In this document: positions 1 to 10,345 of the stretch, in pieces
Layout of the letters: each line of letters begins with the position of its first letter
Position numbering within the stretch: the stretch's first letter is position 1
DNA from: Semisulcospira habei
Taxonomy: Eukaryota > Mollusca > Gastropoda > Semisulcospiridae
Direction of reading: 5' to 3'
Assembly (NCBI GenBank): GCA_036245525.1
Contig: BTPG01000007.1
Coordinates: 166,246,976 to 166,310,975, forward strand
DNA length: 64,000 nucleotides
The notes under the pieces: generated by a model
Database searches by the model: none
The model's input: only the letters and a program-made list of their open reading frames with translations
Told to the model about the DNA's origin: nothing
Made by a program: the position numbers and the translations under genes

Positions 1-119
1 ACCGTTGATGAACAGTTGTTTTCACATATGACGTGCAAGAAACTCCTTCACGACTCGAACGCCATTTCAATTTGAACATCGTCTGTTGATAACTGTTTTT
101 GAGCATTGCGTTGAATGCG

Positions 120-330
120 TTAACCCATTTAACCCCAAGGCCACATCTGAGAGGTTTGGATGTTTCACATGACTGTGTACCAGCTGTAGGATATGGACCG
201 ACCATGATAATTCAAGGGTAGTGCCAGATTAACTTGGCGCCTGATGGCGCCAAGATAATCTGGTACAACCCTTGGATTATCATGGTTGACCCATCTCCTG
301 CTCTAGGGCAGCGGAGGCTAAATGGGTTAA
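120..330. mobile_element. TTAA-ended palindromic MITE, family A copy 1
   Basis: The element runs from TTAACCCATTT to AAATGGGTTAA. Its core (about 205-287) is a long imperfect hairpin around the GGCGCC motif, with GACCATGATAATTCAAGGGT in the left arm and its complement in the right. It has no coding capacity. The TTAA ends fit a TTAA target duplication, as used by piggyBac and Kolobok transposases. The same core recurs at least ten times in the window. Confidence 0.85.
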
Positions 331-540
331 CTCATTCTACCCAAGACACACCACAGCAAGATAAGGATCGACCATGATAGTTCAAGGGTGATGCCAGAAT
401 AGCTTGGCGCCTATGGGCGCCAAGCTATTCTGGCATCACCCTTGAACTATCATGGTCGATCTGTGTCCTGCACTGCAAGGCAGTCTTCAGAGAACAACGG
501 CAAAATTTAGGGATTTCGGTGTTGGGGTAGAATCAGTTAA
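327..540. mobile_element. TTAA-ended palindromic MITE, family A copy 2
   Basis: This has the same hairpin core as copy 1 (GACCATGATAGTTCAAGGGT ... GGCGCC ... complement) but belongs to a subtype reading AGAATAGCTTGG rather than AGATTAGCTTGG. Its left TTAA (327-330) is the right TTAA of copy 1 and its right TTAA (537-540) is the left TTAA of the next element. Confidence 0.85.
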
Positions 541-617
541 CTCATTCAAAACGTGCCGCCTACGGATACACGGCGATTTGCCGCGGATCCGTAGGCGGCA
601 CGTCTCGAATGAGTTAA
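537..617. mobile_element. TTAA-ended palindromic MITE, family B copy 1
   Basis: This 81-bp near-perfect palindrome begins TTAACTCATTC and ends GAATGAGTTAA. The arms carry ACGTGCCGCCTACGGAT and its complement, with a CG-rich loop. It shares its left TTAA with the preceding family A element. A related copy lies at 1817-1897. Confidence 0.85.
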
Positions 618-1489
618 TCTGCTCTGAGAAGGTAAACGGACACAAGTTTACTTTTGTGAAAAGGAACTGAGACTTCAACGTATTACTATGAAAATCTCAC
701 TTTTCCGGGTCACATGATGTGTGAAAAGATACCAGTTGTTTTTTGCAAACTTCTCAATCCAAGGTACAAAGGTAGTTGATGATAAGACATTTCTATGCAT
801 ACTAATTCGGTTGACCCCTTGCAAAGGTCGAGGGACACGCGGGTTGACAAATGCATTGGAGAATACGTGAAATTCGCTGTTACTGACAGAAGCAAACGCT
901 TGACTAAAACACTTGAACACTACTCTTTTCAGTGACCAGTCAGAAAGGTGGAGGTCACAAAGGTCAGTCTAATTGTGGATGGATCATAAACGTTAGCCAT
1001 AATGGCTTTGCCATTCTTGTTTTAAGGCTCAGCTGAGCACATTTTCACTTACCGTCTGTGCATGCTATGTCGTTACACGTGGCCCTCCCACCTGAAACAG
1101 TCACAGGCAAAGGAAGACACAACAGTGATTTGAAACTGAGTTTATGTTACATTTCGTCTGACTTCTGTTTTTGCCGCGTGAATGCAAAAGACAGTAAGTC
1201 CACTTTTGTGAAAACGGCGAGATTTTCACTGTAATACAGTGAAAATGTCACTTTTCCCAAAAGTGGACTCGATGTCTTTTGCATCCCCAGGTAGTGCTGG
1301 TCACCCCCCCCCCCCTCTCCCCCCCCCCCTCTCCCCCCCCCCTCCCCGGCCGCCAGTATGACTGATAAATTATGGCGTCTGCACCCATTTCAGAGGAAAG
1401 CATTAGCATCACAACATTCAACCCAACTTGTTGTGGAATGTTTGTGGAGGTACATTTCCTCGTAAAATCATGTACGCAATGTCTGTACA
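618..1489. other. Intergenic stretch, no supported gene
   Basis: No open frame here looks coding. The stretch holds an imperfect inverted repeat at about 1186-1272 (CTTTTGTGAAAACGG-type arms around GTGAAAATCTC) and a C/T homopolymer tract at about 1305-1347. The rest is unremarkable. Confidence 0.5.
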
Positions 1490-1580
1490 TTAACCTTTCG
1501 GCTGTCGGTAGCGGTTTTTGTCGCGATGATTCCTGTAGGAATTATCGCAATCAAAACCGCAACCGATAGCCAAAATGTTG
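1490..1580. mobile_element. TTAA-type palindromic MITE, family C copy 1
   Basis: It starts TTAACCTTTCGGCTGTCGG. The centre is the palindrome GATGATTCCTGTAGGAATTATC and the arms carry GGTTTTTGTCGC and its complement. The right end (GCCAAAATG) has decayed and runs straight into a family A element. Other copies are near 50.65, 51.0-51.2, 52.3 and 53.8 kb. Confidence 0.75.
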
Positions 1581-1582
1581 AT

Positions 1583-1793
1583 CTATTTATCCCCGACGCA
1601 GTACAGCAGGAGATGGATCGACCATGATAATTCAAGGGTAGTTCCAGATTAGCTTGGCGCCTGCTGGCGCCAAGCTAATCTGGCACTACCATTGAATTAC
1701 CATGGTCGATCCAGCTCCTGTAACTGGTACACAATCGTAAGGAGGCAGCTCATGATTTGGGGGAATGTGTGCCCTTGGGGTTTAATGGGTTAA
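1583..1793. mobile_element. TTAA-ended palindromic MITE, family A copy 3
   Basis: The hairpin core GACCATGATAATTCAAGGGT ... GGCGCC ... complement is well preserved at about 1617-1712. The right end reads TTTAATGGGTTAA. The left end has lost its TTAACCC and abuts the family C element. Confidence 0.8.
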
Positions 1794-1816
1794 TAATATT
1801 GTTAGCGAATCGATTT

Positions 1817-1897
1817 TTAACTCTTTCGCGACGTGCCGCAACCGGATTCGCGGCATGAAGCCGCGAATCCGGTCGCGACACGTCTCGAAAGTGTTAA
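1817..1897. mobile_element. TTAA-ended palindromic MITE, family B copy 2
   Basis: It reads from TTAACTCTTTCGCGACGTG to CACGTCTCGAAAGTGTTAA with a CGCGGCATGAAGCCGCG centre. It is 81 bp, the same length as the copy at 537-617. It lies just downstream of the splice donor of the neighbouring minus-strand exon, so it is intronic. The tail of the long open frame reads through it, which explains that frame's odd C-terminus. Confidence 0.85.
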
Positions 1898-1924
1898 GAA
1901 AGTACATGGAAATGGTGCAAGCAG

Positions 1925-1930
1925 ACTTAC
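1925..1930 (-). promoter_or_regulatory. 5' splice donor ending the secreted-protein exon
   Basis: On the minus strand the sequence reads CCTC|GTAAGT, a perfect donor. Past it the frame enters a family B hairpin MITE. The exon therefore ends here and not at the in-frame stop at 1782. Confidence 0.65.
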
Positions 1931-4871
1931 GAGGATTAGTGTTGATGTAGTGGATGTCCTCTTGTCGTACTCTGTCACACGCATCAGGCAGTGTCCCCGT
2001 CGTCTCCTCGCTTTCCCACACCACTCTTTTTCTTAGTCCGACGACATTTTCACTGGAGGCGTCTTCTTCAATGTCTGTCGTGAAAGTATTTCTCCCTTTA
2101 ACACCTTTGATGCTCACTACCTTTCCTCCGTGAGTGACGTACTCTTTTTGTGAAAGCTTGTCTTTGGCGAAGAAAGATCCCACGTCGCTTTTAAGTGCAG
2201 TTCTTTTTTTAGAAATGGTTGAGTCTGCTTCATATTCAGGACGAACCCCTGGAAGGCTGTGATATAACAAGTCTTCCATGCGGTGACGTCGTGTGTGAGT
2301 GAAGTCGTATGTTTTCACGTTCGCAAGGGCGTTATCAACATTAGTGCTGCCGTGAACTTGTTTGAAAACATGTTGTGGGTTTTTGTGAACGTTGTCCGAA
2401 CACCCGTGACACGGAACATATTGAGAAGGACTAAACGTACTGACGTACTTCTGCCGTCTGCCGTCAGGAGAAAGAAATCGCTTACCCGCAAAATGGCGCC
2501 CACGGTGTAAGGTGCTCATGAGGGTGTACATAGGCGATCGTTGCATGTGGCGACGTCTCAGCCCTCTGTGGACGTTTCTCCGTGTTTCCTTCTTTGCAGG
2601 TCCATCCGAAGTCCAGAAAACGGCAGGCTGATATTTGTCATTTGAAACATAAAACAATTTCTGGTTTGTGTTATACTCGACTGGTTTGGTACTGTGGGAG
2701 GGGTGCCTTCTGTTCTTAAGATAAAATGTGTCTACACTAGGGTTAGCAGTTTCAACATCAAGTTCACGGGTTGTGATTTCACGGGATGCGTCAGTGTTGT
2801 CATCAGATGTCTGGCTGATATAGAGCAAAGCAGGCTGCTCTTCGCTAGTTTCCATAATAATAACCTCAGGTAATGGCATAAGTGTTTTAGATCTTGACTC
2901 CCGAGCAAGCCCAGCGTCGCCGGCTGTACCTTGATGAACATTAGTTCTAAAATGTAACGGACGCAGTCCATTTGCACTCTGACTCCAGTCCTGCTGTCTG
3001 CTCACGTCTTGTTTAAACGTGCGGTACGCAAGTCTCGACAAGCTCCGCTTGGCTATTCTGTGACTACTCACAGTTCGAGAGTGTCTCGGTGTTTGGAGAC
3101 TTTGCTGGAATGCCGACAGAGCTATTACAGCTGTGTCACTTTCTTTTGATTGAGCTTGACCTTTTTCAGCGCTATTTGTTTTTCCGACCTGTTTGAAGAA
3201 CATTTCTGGTTGCGTCAGCAAGATGTCAGATGATTCAGGTTGTCGAGAGAATGACAGATGCGCCCAGCCTTCGCCGACTGATAAAGATTGGCCCAAGTTT
3301 GCTTGATACTTCTGCTGTTTTCTTTCAAGTGTCTTCCAATGTTTCAACTCCTTTGTCGGTTCTTCTTGAAATGCTTCAGGTCTGTTGGAGATCACCTGCA
3401 GGCTGGCCCTTTTCTGATCTGTGGGTAGTGCTGTTTGGTCTGGACGACTGAATGTAGTCAGGAAGTGTTCGCGTTTGAAAAGCAAAGGCTGACCGGTGTG
3501 CAGTAGACGATCGTGTGGCGATGTTAGAGCTGGTTGTGACTGGCTTGTCAGTTGAACAGGACTGGACTGATAAGACGGAAGGAAAACAGCCATGTTCGGG
3601 TCATACTTTGTGATTCTTGAAGGGTCTGCTGTCCTTTGTTGCTGAGCAGATCCCGAATCCCCCGTTTGTTGTAGATTGGTTTCAGGGTCTGGTAGTTCAT
3701 GAGGAAAAGCCGTCCCGAAACTGGAACCAAGATCATCCTGTTGAGGATGATCCTCCTGATGTCCATTCACAGATGGCTGATAGGAGCCATAGTCAGCATA
3801 AGGAGCAGCCCAGAAATCGTCCTCCTTAGCATGCTCGTCGGGACGAGTATGGTCATGTGGTTTGTCACGAAAAGCGTGATAAAACCTATGAAGAGGAGCC
3901 ATTTTAGCAGTCGATACTTTATTGTTCTTGGAAAACCTTTCTTCCTGAAGGTTTTGAATCACCATATTATTCGCGGCATGGTTGTCGGACTGTTCGTAAA
4001 CTGGTTCTCTGTGATCACCTAAAGCCTGTGAACCTTGTTTCTCTCGCATCGGTGCTTTCCCTGACATGTTTTCAAACGACGGACCTGATGTTTCGTGGAA
4101 ACCGGACGCGCTTTCTTCAGGATGACTCAGGGCTGAGGTGTGTTGGTCCTGGCCTCTCCGCAGAAAATGATTATTAGGGACAGAGTTTGTACTTGTTTTG
4201 CCGATAGCGAGATCAGCATGAGAAAATGATGGTGATGCGCTCGTGCCTTGACCTGATTCTCTCCCTGCCAAACCTTCATAGCTGGCGACGTAAGCGGGGT
4301 GCACTCCGGCGTCGGCCACTGATGCGTGTCTGTCACCAGGTGTGTCGATCGGAATCGCGTGGTTAGAGGCGTCCTGCAGATCTTGCACTGTCACGGTTAG
4401 CTGCACCTCATCTGGCAGGGTTACGTTCTCTTGATTCCTTGCGGTTGTTTTCTTTAGGATTTTGGTGGTTGCCTCCTCCTTACCTTCAGTGATTGCCCTT
4501 TCCTGTTCCGCTGCAGTGATTAATTTCTCCTGGTCTGTGGTAAAACTTTCTTGTTCAGTGGATATCTTCTGTTTGTTCTTTGTGTTTACCTCCCCAAGGA
4601 TGTTGGTGGTTAGCCTTTCCTGATCTTGATTTGCTGGATGCCTCAGCACATTTGCAGCAGCCTTTGGATCTAAACGTCTCGAATATGTGGCTGCCTTCCC
4701 AGAGAACGGACTCTGTTTGTCATTGTGCGAGACCAACAAGTCTGACGATCTTACCAGTCTGACGCCCACCACTGAATCTTGATGCTCTGATTGCGCTGTG
4801 GCTTTGGTTTTGGGAATAGAAGGTTCCAGCACCAAGAAAGTCAGCAGGAGTAGCCTGCCTTGAGCACCCAT
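1931..4871 (-). CDS. First coding exon of an uncharacterised secreted low-complexity protein (partial)
   Basis: I do not recognise this protein. The minus-strand frame stays open from ATG at 4871 through 980 codons. It begins MGAQGRLLLLTFLVLEPSIP, a plausible signal peptide with a short hydrophobic core and cleavage near residue 26 (ATA-QS). An upstream GTG-started extension lacks any ATG, so 4871 was chosen. The mature part is rich in Q, S, T, H, D and E, has almost no cysteine, no membrane segment and no known fold that I can see. Its basic clusters (AKRSLSR, GLRRRHMQRSP) could be proprotein-convertase sites. At 1931 the exon meets a consensus donor (GTAAGT, 1930-1925) in phase 1. The open frame continues to 1782, but only through intronic MITE sequence. 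Later exons must lie left of the window. This long an open frame amid AT-rich repeats argues strongly for a real exon. Confidence 0.7.
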
Positions 4872-4931
4872 GACGGCGTCACGAGATGGCGCCCCGAGGC
4901 AAGAGAATGAGATCTCGAAAAAGGCGCACAC

Positions 4932-6768
4932 ACCATTTTATTCATGTCAGTTGCCTTGACGAAGACAAACGTCAGAATTGTGAGCTAGTCTTAAAATTTG
5001 AACCTTACGGATGAAATCGTAATGTTCAAAATGTAAGACCAGCGCACACGTGGATGCTGGTCTGTGAATTTGATCATTAGAACTAGAGTTGTAAGGTGCA
5101 ATATCATAAAATACCCCTCAATTACTGATTTGCAGTGTTGCTTTGGCAACCTTTGTATTTCTAGAACCCTTCATTTCGGAGAGATTTGCGCTATTTAATC
5201 CATTGGGGATTTTTGGGTTGTTTTAAAAAAAAGTAATTGTTGCTTGTTTGAGTCAGCGAAATGATTAAACGGCAACAAATAAAGGGGCGTATCTTCGGTT
5301 GGGGCTATGAGAGTTCAACTTCAGAAACTTTCTTCGGCTTTTTTTTGTGTGTGTAATCGGCCGCCTTCCCCCCTCAACTGATCTCCTCTGCTTTATCGCC
5401 GTATGATTGGGATGTGTCAAGTTACTTGCATTTAGACCCCGCCATTTGTGTCGTGAATCAGACTAACACATGTCTAAAAATACACATGAACATATCGTAT
5501 TGACTGAGATCTAAGGTGCGAGGTCACTTGGTGCTTCACCTTTTCACTGCCAGAAGACGCAGGCTATTTCTAGAAGTCTTTGTTAATTCTACGAAAACTA
5601 GCCACAACTCCCCTGACAGTGCTATAATCTACTTTACTTTGTAACTAGCCACAACAGCCCAAGGATACAGGGTGGTGTCAACAAGAGACACAGATCTTCA
5701 TGAGCCCCCGCAGTTGCGCATTGGGTATCAACCTGTAGAGTATTTAGTAGTCACCTGTACCGTTCTATATTGTATCACAAGGCTTCTTTGTGAAAGATAT
5801 TCAACCAGTCATTAACGTTTTGTTGCCAGCACATGTCTTTTTGTTTCGCAGGAGCAAAACCAATATTTACAGAAAAATTCGATTAAAACATGGTTGTGAA
5901 ACAAAGTGGAATTGGATTTAACAAAGCTTTTCTTTTCTTCAGAGAACCCGCCTATTCTTTCTTCTATGTAGTTTATTTCAACAAACTTCGATATCACGCA
6001 GAAAAAAGTTTGGTTCCTCGGGCACTTTGTTATATTCAAAGTTAAAGTACCTACGCATAAATCTGAAGACGCACTTCAGCCCCAATTGTGTTTGTTTGGC
6101 CTTGTTGACACACCCAATGAACAGCAGTTTGGACACGCAGCAAAGCAAACGCGTAATCGCACTTCGTATTTATTTTGCGCTGCCTTTAGCGTGCTGAATG
6201 GATTGTCCTGTGTCTAAATCAACCATAGAAAGACCTGTATGTAGCGTGTAGTGTTACAGAGGTGTATTTTTGAACAGTTACGGCAGTAGTGGGCCTTCAA
6301 CTGTATTTTTGGTCGCCTAATATTATCAGCGCCTGAACGCGCCCCCGAGTTCTCGGAACAAAAGACAAGGCAGTCAGTGCATGTCATTCGGGTCATGTTC
6401 TGCTCCAAACAGATGCAATTTTTCACGAATCATATTCCGGACAGTTCAATATATAATTAAATACGAAACGTGTGCGTGTGTAGGTGCAATGGCGAGTCGG
6501 AAGACCTTGAAGCCCTGTTGCATGTGGAAGATGCAGAGAACCATGCCCTTCCATCTGCCTCTGGCGCGGATTCAAAAGAGCTCTTTATCTGCAGAGGTCG
6601 CTTCCGTCCAGAGACTATGTGCCTAAATTTGCCGTCATCAGTCGTCATTGGCAAAAAAAACACAACCCCAGTATGTCCATTGTTGAGAAAAGCGAGACAT
6701 TCATTGTTATACAATAAATAATCTCGCTTTCCTCAAAATTATTTTGTGAGTTGAGGGCAGAGGGTTCC
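4932..6768. other. Upstream flank of the secreted-protein gene, no supported gene
   Basis: The stretch is AT-rich with only short, uninformative open frames. A fragment of a family D palindrome lies at about 5672-5735 (AACAAGAGACACAGATCTTC ... CCCCCGCAGTTGCG). A promoter for the leftward gene is expected here, but I could not identify a convincing TATA or initiator. Confidence 0.5.
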
Positions 6769-6981
6769 TTAACCCTTATCATTCTGATACACCCACTGTT
6801 TGAAATAAACGTGACTGATAGTTCAAGGGTGCTGCCAGAATAGCTTGGCGCCTCAGGCGCCAAGCTATTCTGGCACCACCCTTGAACTAAAACAGTTTGA
6901 TCTAGCTCCGAATCTGTAATGTAACCTTCATGGGACAATAAGAAATTTTTACAAAATCAGCCTCAGGATGTAATGGGTTAA
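6769..6981. mobile_element. TTAA-ended palindromic MITE, family A copy 4
   Basis: It is bounded by TTAACCCTTATC and AATGGGTTAA. The hairpin core TGATAGTTCAAGGGTG ... GGCGCCTCAGGCGCC ... complement belongs to the AGAATAGC subtype also seen at 327-540. The outer arms have diverged. Confidence 0.8.
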
Positions 6982-7144
6982 ATGGAGGATGTTGTTTTCA
7001 GTAACGTGAACGAAGCGTGGAATAATAGCCAAAGCGGTCAAAACAACTGTCAAATTATTATTATCTACTCATTGTGCCCGAGGTACGAAAATGATACCCA
7101 CATTTTGGAGTTATCCTCCGAGGACTGCATTACAATTTAGGAGA

Positions 7145-7260
7145 CAGATCAGGAGACAGATCGACCGTGATAGTTCAAGGGTGGAGGGAGAATAGCTTGG
7201 CGCCTATAGGCTGTGGTGTGTCGCGGGCAAAATGAGGTAATCTGTGAGCGCCAAGTTCAT
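7145..7260. mobile_element. Degraded family A MITE
   Basis: One hairpin arm is recognisable (GACCGTGATAGTTCAAGGGT ... AGAATAGCTTGGCGCC). The second arm is replaced by unrelated sequence, leaving only GCGCCAAG. Confidence 0.55.
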
Positions 7261-7298
7261 TGCGCGGTGTCGCTCGTTGATCTGCGCGGACCTTAGAG

Positions 7299-7450
7299 TT
7301 GAGGGTGGGGGTGGGGGTGGGGGTGGGGGGGGGGGCTTACCACAGAAAGCCTGTGCTGGTCTCTGATTTTGGACCTTACGGCTGAAATCACAGACCCCCT
7401 CCCCTCGCCCCTGAATAAAAATGGCCGGGGTGGGGGGGGGGGGGGTGAGG
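7299..7450. repeat. G-rich low-complexity tracts
   Basis: Repeated GGGGGT units (about 7301-7336) and a G run (about 7430-7446) flank ordinary sequence. The proline- and glycine-rich open frames predicted across them are artefacts. Confidence 0.85.
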
Positions 7451-7548
7451 GGATGACATCCTCTGGACACACCAATATTTCTGGATTTTTATTTTCATTT
7501 TATTATATTTTTTTAAAATGTAGCTCCCCTCGTAACATGTCAGACCCA

Positions 7549-7603
7549 GTGCGCAAAGGCCATCGGGCCGATGTCGGCCCGATGGCCTTTTGCGCATTGG
7601 GGA
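7549..7603. repeat. GC-rich palindrome, family E copy 1
   Basis: The palindrome reads GCGCAAAGGCCATCGGGCCG and its complement around ATGTC. Related copies occur at 8112-8214, 11520-11577 and 41770-41868, each bounded by a CCCAATG / CATTGGG-like motif. It is probably a small MITE. Confidence 0.75.
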
Positions 7604-7894
7604 CAAGCTTCTCCCCCTGCCCCTGCCCCTGTCCCCACTGAAACAACATACGAAGCGCCACTGTATAGCTCGATGTATAAGGCGTTTTTCGACGGTGGCC
7701 GTGGCTTTCGACATTTCACCAGTGCAAAAAAGGATCATTTTGGCCATTTTGTTTTTCCATTATGGACCAACCGGATGGCATTGCACTGTAGCGACACAGT
7801 TCATCATTTAAGTATGATATAAAACGTGCAAGAAAACACGTACCCGTACGCACGCACATTCGCACGCTCTCATGCAGACACAAAAACACACACA

Positions 7895-8011
<117 letters not shown>

Positions 8012-8111
8012 TGTTGACTATCGGCGACGCAGATTAGGACGCGACTCCATATTTCTGCACTCCGTTTTCGTTTTGTTTTTGTTTTGATAAAGACAAAGTC
8101 AACAACAACTA

Positions 8112-8214
8112 CCCATTGCGAATAAGGCCATCCGGTCCGACGACGGTTGCAGTCGGCCCGCGGGGCCCGGCCACTGTAGCGGAAAGTCGGCCCGATGGCC
8201 TTTTATTCACTGGG
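8112..8214. repeat. GC-rich palindrome, family E copy 2
   Basis: The outer arms (CCATTGCGAATAAGGCCATC and GATGGCCTTTTATTCACTGG) are family E. The centre is expanded with GTCGGCCCG repeats. Confidence 0.7.
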
Positions 8215-8251
8215 CGAGGGTCGGTACAAATTCAGACTGTCTCTTGTGTGG

Positions 8252-8330
8252 TCAGCATTGTTCAGCGTGCTGCACGTGCAGAGTGTCGATCGTGGCGTGG
8301 CTTGTGCATCGCGCCTTCTCGAAGAAACAG
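8252..8330 (-). CDS. Kazal inhibitor, terminal exon
   Basis: Acceptor TTACCTACAG precedes 8330. The 79-bp exon encodes HCFFEKARC and ends HVQHAEQC plus TGA. It mirrors the second half of domain 1, which supports the join even though the exon is short. Confidence 0.8.
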
Positions 8331-10008
8331 CTGTAGGTAAGGAAATAGCAATCCATTTATTTTCCGCGGTCAGTTTTTCTTCATCGTTCACAAGTGACAA
8401 GAATGCAGCTTTACGACAGTAAGGAAATGTATAGAACAAGCCTGAAGGTGTCGATGGTGTTCGCGTGCAAGCTCTTAACCCATTTAGCCCCAACGCCCTA
8501 CAGCAGGAGATGGATCGACCATGATAAGCAAAGCTAATCTGGCACTACCCTTGAATTATCATGATCAATCCATCACCTGCAACTGGTAAATAGACGTTAA
8601 GTGACATAAAAAATTTGAGAAATCCGTCTTGAAGTTAAATGGGTTAACTAACATCAAAGACAATATATTATATGATAAAATATTGTATTCGCTAACATTA
8701 ACATTTCAGTGGCGCGGAAAAGTTTTTGGATCGATGTGGCTATCTCCTTTGTCGGATTCCCCCCCCCCCACCCCCCCCCACCCCCTGATTTTCTGACGGA
8801 ATTTCAAACTGTAGCTCGACAAAACAACAACAAAAAACTCCTCGCATTACATATTCTGACCAAAATGTAAGTTTTTGGTCGTTTTTTTTTTTTATAATTT
8901 AACTTGTCATTTACGAGGTTGCATGCGAGTGGGGACCCCAGAGAACACTAGACCATCGAGATGTTAAAGCAACCATAGGGTGGACAAGGTTGAATAATCG
9001 CTACTGATCGGGGGAGGCGGGGGGAGGTGTGTGTGTGTGTGTGGGGGGGGGGGGGGGGCATGGCATACTAATTTTCATCTAAAGGTGACAGAACACCCGT
9101 TCTTATATTCTCACTGGTTTTGATAAACGTGACCATCGCTGGCGCAAAGAAGTTCAGACGGCTGACGTGTGCAGTCCACGTGCACTATGTCACCACAGAC
9201 GAGCCCCAGAACTGCTGACAGACCCGGCTTGCCTACGTCACTACCGGGCTCGGTGTTAGGGTGGCCGCACGCGCTGGAGTGTTGCACGTGCAATGTCGGT
9301 GACAGGCAGTGACCTTGTGCAAACTCACACCTGTAGAAATTATAATGCCGACTGAAAACAACAACAACAAACAAAACCCCCCAAACAAATCAGTTGAAGA
9401 AGACCTTTGTCACAGTATGACTCAGTATCGTCAAAGGCCCTTCACTACCACGACTGTTGACTGACGCATATTAGTTATAATTATGTAGTTGATGCAGCTT
9501 TCTTAAATTCAACGCCAAAATGTCCAAAACGTCCCAAGAAAGTTAATTCAAATGGTCGGGACCTCAAAAAGTGTTTTATCCGAATCGTGTTATCTCAGTC
9601 CAACCTCGTTATAACATATTGTATACAAACCAAGGGGAATCACAGCGCTGGACAGACAAACAGATCCCCTGCCCCCGCCTGATAGGCGGGGGCAGGGGAT
9701 CTAACTGTTTGTCTGTCCAGCGCTGTGATTCCCCTTGGTTTGTATACAATTCTGCCAGCGCTAGCCTCACCTATCTGGTTTGTGAGAGTCGTTATGACAT
9801 AGTCCACTGTAGGCTATATTATCTATATTATCTATATCTACCGGAAGTAAAAGGGTTAATCAGTTATCAACATACGTGTTGTTGTAGGTAACTCCATCAG
9901 TGCCACAGTTGACAGCCTCCGAGAAGAGTGTACAGTCCAGTTTGAGGATGTTACTGCAGATGATGGCTATGTGGTCCCCCTCTGTCACGGGATGCGTGGC
10001 TTGTACCA
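8252..10008 (-). CDS. Kazal-type serine protease inhibitor gene, two domains (5' end missing)
   Basis: Three minus-strand exons (10008-9876, 9330-9115, 8330-8252) splice in consistent phase, each junction interrupting the codon before a cysteine. The product has two Kazal domains. The first contains CGTDGVTYNNTCEF and ends HVQHSSAC. The second contains CASDGHVYQNHC and ends HVQHAEQC, followed directly by TGA. Each domain has six cysteines. Kazal domains block serine proteases with an exposed loop near the second cysteine; in molluscs such proteins are usually secreted into haemolymph or mucus. The two domains are clearly related (both have DCT and HVQH), suggesting internal duplication. The exon with the start codon and signal peptide should lie above 10009; I could not find it. 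No frame is broken, so the gene looks functional. Confidence 0.85.
8475..8647. mobile_element. Family A MITE with one hairpin arm deleted
   Basis: Both ends are intact (TTAACCCATTTAGCCCC and TTAAATGGGTTAA). The left arm of the core hairpin is deleted to GACCATGATAAGCAAAGC, while the right arm is complete. Loss of one arm probably stabilised the copy. Confidence 0.8.
8761..9060. repeat. Homopolymer and low-complexity tracts
   Basis: C runs (8761-8785), a T run (8882-8893) and GT/G tracts (9027-9058) lie in the last intron of the Kazal gene, between its second and third visible exons. No gene signal is visible in the + frames. Confidence 0.8.
9115..9330 (-). CDS. Kazal inhibitor, second visible exon
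   Basis: The exon is 216 bp, with acceptor TTTCTACAG and donor GTGAGA. It finishes domain 1 (CEFAQGHC ... HVQHSSAC), encodes a linker of about 25 residues, and starts domain 2 (VCGDIVHVDC ... CASDGHVYQN). Confidence 0.85.
9620..9749. repeat. Near-perfect 130-bp hairpin (palindromic MITE)
   Basis: The left arm (TTGTATACAAACCAAGGGGA ... CCCCTGCCCCCGCC) is complementary to the right arm for about 60 bp, apart from a 4-base CTAA bulge. The outer motif CAGCGCTGTGATTCCCCTTG recurs at about 52755-52774, next to the same CCAGATAGGTGAGGCTAGCG sequence. It lies in an intron of the Kazal gene. Confidence 0.85.
9876..10008 (-). CDS. Kazal inhibitor, first visible exon
   Basis: Acceptor CTTCCACAG precedes 10008 and donor GTATGT follows 9876. 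The exon is 133 bp, entered after phase 1 and left in phase 2. It encodes the start of Kazal domain 1, including LDC and CGTDGVTYNNT. Confidence 0.8.
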
Positions 10009-10149
10009 CTGTGGAAGAGATTATTAAAATATTACTCAGGACAATATAAGTTCAGTGGCGCAGAAAGATATTTTTCATTGAAGCAGAGGAGGGAGGGGGA
10101 GGGGTAAGCGTGCTTCATATGTTACTAGTCTTTCAAGCCTCCGAAACTT

Positions 10150-10345
10150 AAAAATAAAACAAACAGCGAGAGGGGAGGGGGTGGTGGTGGGGTGGTGGTG
10201 GTGGTGGTTGGGGGTGGGTGGGGGGTGGTGGTGGTGGGGGGGAGGTTGGGAGAGACAGTCCAACCTGGAAAAATCAAACGGTTTGGGGGGGGGGGGGAAG
10301 GGGGGGGGCGAGGCGGTTGGGGGGGGGGGGCGGGGCATGCGATAG
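10150..10345. repeat. G-rich low-complexity region
   Basis: GGT/GGGG-rich sequence gives spurious proline-rich frames on the opposite strand. It lies upstream of the first visible Kazal exon. Confidence 0.85.

Noticed and set aside
1782..1930. C-terminal extension of the large secreted-protein frame
   Set aside because: It lies beyond a consensus donor and reads through a hairpin MITE that also occurs elsewhere in the window.
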